NCBI GenBank assembly: GCA_023436145.1
Contig: JAEZKP010000047.1
Coordinates: 1 to 64,000, forward strand
DNA length: 64,000 bases
Reading direction: 5' to 3'
Source: Fibrobacterota bacterium
GTDB taxonomy: Bacteria; Fibrobacterota; Chitinivibrionia; Chitinivibrionales; Chitinispirillaceae
Shown: positions 61,771-64,000 of the stretch, piece by piece
Layout of the letters: every line of letters starts with the position of its first letter
How positions within the stretch are numbered: the stretch's first letter is position 1
Notes under the pieces: generated by a model
What the model saw: only the letters and a program-made list of their open reading frames with translations
The model's database searches: none
Told to the model about the DNA's origin: nothing
Made by a program: the position numbers and the translations under genes

Positions 61771-64000
61771 ATGAAAATCCATATCGGCATGTTTTTCTTC
61801 TTTATTTTAGCGGTAAATCCAGTAATGGCAGAATATTTCGGTAGAAATAAAGTCCAATATGAGAACTTCGATTTCAAAGTTCTTAAAACCAGCTCTTTTG
61901 ATATCCATTTCTATAACTCAGAAAAAGAAGCCGTCAAAGATGCTGCAATTATGCTGGAACGGTGGTATAACCGTTTCAAACTGATCTTCCAAAGACCCCT
62001 TCCGAATAATCAGCCCATTCTTCTTTACGCAAATCACGCCGACTTTCAACAGACAAATGCCATTAATGAACTGCTCACTCAGGAAATCGGTGGTGTTACC
62101 GAAGGGTTCATGAACCGTATCGTAGTCCCGCTCACTGGTGTTTATTCCGAAAATAATCACGTCCTCGGGCATGAACTGGCGCACGCATTTCATTACGATA
62201 TCATGAAAAGCAGCAATGCCGGAATTACTGGTGCAGAACAGGTGCCACTATGGTTTATCGAAGGGATGTCCGAATATCTCACCATAGGATCTTTGGCCCC
62301 GCAAACTTCCATGTGGATGAGAGATGCAGTTCTTTTTGAAGACGTACCATCGATAGAAATGGTAGGAAAAAATCCCTCCTATTTCCCTTACCGCTATGGC
62401 CATGCTATCTGGGCCTATATAACCGGTGTTTTTGGTGATGATATCATTAACCCGCTTTTCGAATCGGTTCTGCAGAATGGATGGTACCAGGGCTTTAAAC
62501 TCACTCTGGGGACTTCGGTTGACACCTTGTCAAAAGATTGGGAATCAGCTATCTCTGAGCAATATAAAACTGCTATACTAAACAAGAAAAAACCATCCCA
62601 AACCGGAACTCAAATAATCGCTAACTCCTCCATAAATCTCTCGCCAGCACTCAGCCCCGATGGAACATTTGTGGCCTATTTCTCATCTAAAGATCTTTTC
62701 TCCATCGATCTTTTTATTGCCGATGCATCAAGCGGTAAAGTGAAAAACAAACTGGGCAGTACCCAGGCTGTTGAGCACTTTGATGCATTACGCTTTACCA
62801 ACTCATCAGGCAGCTGGTCTCCTGATGCACAAAAAATAGCTCTTCCTGTATTTAAAAATGGAGATAACGGAGTTGCTATTTACAATGTTGATAAAGGTAG
62901 AGTCGAACACACCCTTCAGTTTAAAGAGCTGGGAGAAATCTCCGGTGCAGCCTGGTCACCCGATGGAGATAAGCTTCTGCTTTCCGCAACACAGGGTGCT
63001 ATCTGCGACCTTTTCATTTACCACTTCGCCCGGGAAGAACTGCAACGACTTACCAATGACCCATTTGCAGAACTGCAACCATCCTGGGCTCCTGATGGTA
63101 ATTCCATTCTCTTTATTACAGATAAATCATCCGGAGCCGATCCGGATTCGCTCAGATCCACTTCTATGCGAATTGCGCTTTTTAACCTGATAGATAGCTC
63201 AATTGAATATATCTCCATTGCAGACTGGGCAAAACACCTCGATCCACAATTTTCCCCTGATGGTCAATTTATCTATTTTGTTTCCGATCCTGATGGTTTC
63301 AGTAATATTTTTTGTTATTCCATGCAAACCTCCCAATTCTTTAAAATCACCGATATCGCCACCGGGATAAGCGGACTCACCGAGCTGGCACCGGCTCTTT
63401 CAGTTGCAGCAAAAGGCGGTAAACTGGCGTTCAGTGTTTTTGATATGTCAAACTATAAAATCAACACCATGCAACCCCCTGTCCTCAGTGAACAATATGT
63501 GGTTCCAGAAAAAGAAGATTACTTCAGAAACATAAAACTTCCCCCGGTTTCCCATAAAAACCCCATAGTTGATACCTATCTGGAAAATCCCGTCGAAGGA
63601 CTAATCTCAGATACCTCTTTTTCTGTACTCAACTATAACCCCAGACTTCGCCTTCTGTATGTTGGCAATCTGGTCATGGGCGCTGCAGCAGATCCTTTGG
63701 GAATTGGGTTTGCCGGTGGAGTCTCCTTTCTTTTCACCGATCTTCTGGGAGATCATATTCTGGGGCTAGGTGCCCAGATTAATGGAGGTATAAGAGACTT
63801 TGGTGCTGAAGCCTTTTACCTTAACCAGAAAAAACGGCCCAACTGGGGTTTTGTTCTCAGCCGTATCCCCTATATGGCTACTACAGCAGAGGTACGAAAC
63901 GATACCGCTAATATCAACGGAGAAATCAGAGATGCCCAGAAAGTTACCTTAACCGATCAGAGAATGTACGATAATCAGATCTCTTCAATTCTGCAGTTTC
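61771..64000 (+). CDS. Exported gluzincin-type metallopeptidase with TolB-like propeller and outer-membrane barrel (3' end missing)
   Basis: The frame stays open to the window end (743 codons). Signal peptide to about residue 20 (VNPVMA). HELAH at 134-138 and a downstream Glu in WFIEGMSEYL (residues 161-170) make a gluzincin zinc site (peptidase MA-like). Residues ~290-560 contain TolB/PD40 repeats (LSPALSPDGTFVAY, GSWSPDAQKIA, PSWAPDGNSI, PQFSPDGQFIYF). The last ~120 visible residues (MGAAADPLGIGFAGGVSFLF, GLGAQINGG) read as the beginning of a surface-antigen/BamA-type barrel. So peptidase, propeller and barrel are joined in one chain, a plan known in a few diderm groups. Its ATG follows AGGAG. 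Confidence 0.8.
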   Translation, partial: MKIHIGMFFFFILAVNPVMAEYFGRNKVQYENFDFKVLKTSSFDIHFYNSEKEAVKDAAIMLERWYNRFKLIFQRPLPNNQPILLYANHADFQQTNAINELLTQEIGGVTEGFMNRIVVPLTGVYSENNHVLGHELAHAFHYDIMKSSNAGITGAEQVPLWFIEGMSEYLTIGSLAPQTSMWMRDAVLFEDVPSIEMVGKNPSYFPYRYGHAIWAYITGVFGDDIINPLFESVLQNGWYQGFKLTLGTSVDTLSKDWESAISEQYKTAILNKKKPSQTGTQIIANSSINLSPALSPDGTFVAYFSSKDLFSIDLFIADASSGKVKNKLGSTQAVEHFDALRFTNSSGSWSPDAQKIALPVFKNGDNGVAIYNVDKGRVEHTLQFKELGEISGAAWSPDGDKLLLSATQGAICDLFIYHFAREELQRLTNDPFAELQPSWAPDGNSILFITDKSSGADPDSLRSTSMRIALFNLIDSSIEYISIADWAKHLDPQFSPDGQFIYFVSDPDGFSNIFCYSMQTSQFFKITDIATGISGLTELAPALSVAAKGGKLAFSVFDMSNYKINTMQPPVLSEQYVVPEKEDYFRNIKLPPVSHKNPIVDTYLENPVEGLISDTSFSVLNYNPRLRLLYVGNLVMGAAADPLGIGFAGGVSFLFTDLLGDHILGLGAQINGGIRDFGAEAFYLNQKKRPNWGFVLSRIPYMATTAEVRNDTANINGEIRDAQKVTLTDQRMYDNQISSILQF

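Overview
The window looks like a chromosomal segment of a Gram-negative (diderm), moderately AT-rich bacterium. Outer-membrane beta-barrels, lipoproteins, two GT9 heptosyltransferase-like genes, a polysaccharide export protein and a Wzc-type kinase all point to an outer membrane. The mix of pyrR, DUF2723, FecR/SLBB modules and many secreted repeat proteins would fit a Fibrobacterota/Chitinivibrionia-like or other FCB-group lineage. That placement is inference only; there is no rRNA gene or other decisive marker here.

Layout: (1) 1-3027 is the 3' part of a very large gene whose body resembles the BREX PglY/DUF6079 family and whose C-terminus carries a PglZ-type phosphatase domain. (2) 3.1-7.3 kb: membrane protein, dus, a degenerate HD-GYP protein and a TrmH-family methyltransferase. 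(3) 7.4-9.3 kb: amt-glnK with a well-formed sigma-54 promoter. (4) 9.5-19.6 kb: small regulators, a multidomain FGE-type secreted protein, STAS-manA, the MoxR/TPR/DUF58 operon, an M20 amidohydrolase and a PtsN-like protein. (5) 19.6-23.8 kb: a transposase-like gene of the REP-associated family whose catalytic residues look replaced, surrounded by six copies of a 43-bp REP-like palindrome. (6) 24.7-28.9 kb: accessory region with a propeller-like lipoprotein, a HigBA-type toxin-antitoxin pair with its own promoter/operator, two tRNAs and AT-rich repeats. (7) 28.9-38.8 kb: DUF1287 protein, pyrRBC operon, DUF378 and URO-D-like genes, era, a penicillin-binding protein and an outer-membrane barrel. 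(8) 39.0-39.65 kb: a 2.6-copy array of ~250-bp hairpin-rich repeats. (9) 39.7-50.9 kb: glycosyltransferases, flippase-like protein, LamG lipoprotein, DUF2723 protein, nusB and a complete riboflavin pathway (ribD; ribE-ribBA-ribH). (10) 51-61.3 kb: exopolysaccharide locus with a consensus sigma-70 promoter overlapping an inverted repeat, ending in rfbD-rfbB. (11) 61.3-64 kb: an HNH endonuclease and the start of a large metallopeptidase/propeller/barrel protein cut by the window end.

How the genes work together: amt-glnK forms a nitrogen-controlled ammonium uptake unit. pyrR-pyrB-pyrC is a pyrimidine operon. The rib genes plus nusB form a classic cluster. The 51-61 kb genes supply export, chain-length control/tyrosine kinase, a probable ligase (LCP) and dTDP-rhamnose precursors for a surface polysaccharide, and could work with the glycosyltransferases at 39.7-42.9 kb.

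The most unusual items are the PglY-like/PglZ fusion, the inactivated REP-transposase with its own REP family, the SLBB-FecR-LCP fusion, the BY-kinase with an NTF2-like tail, the HD-GYP protein lacking its HD dyad, and the structured repeat array. All calls come from reading the sequence; no database search was run.
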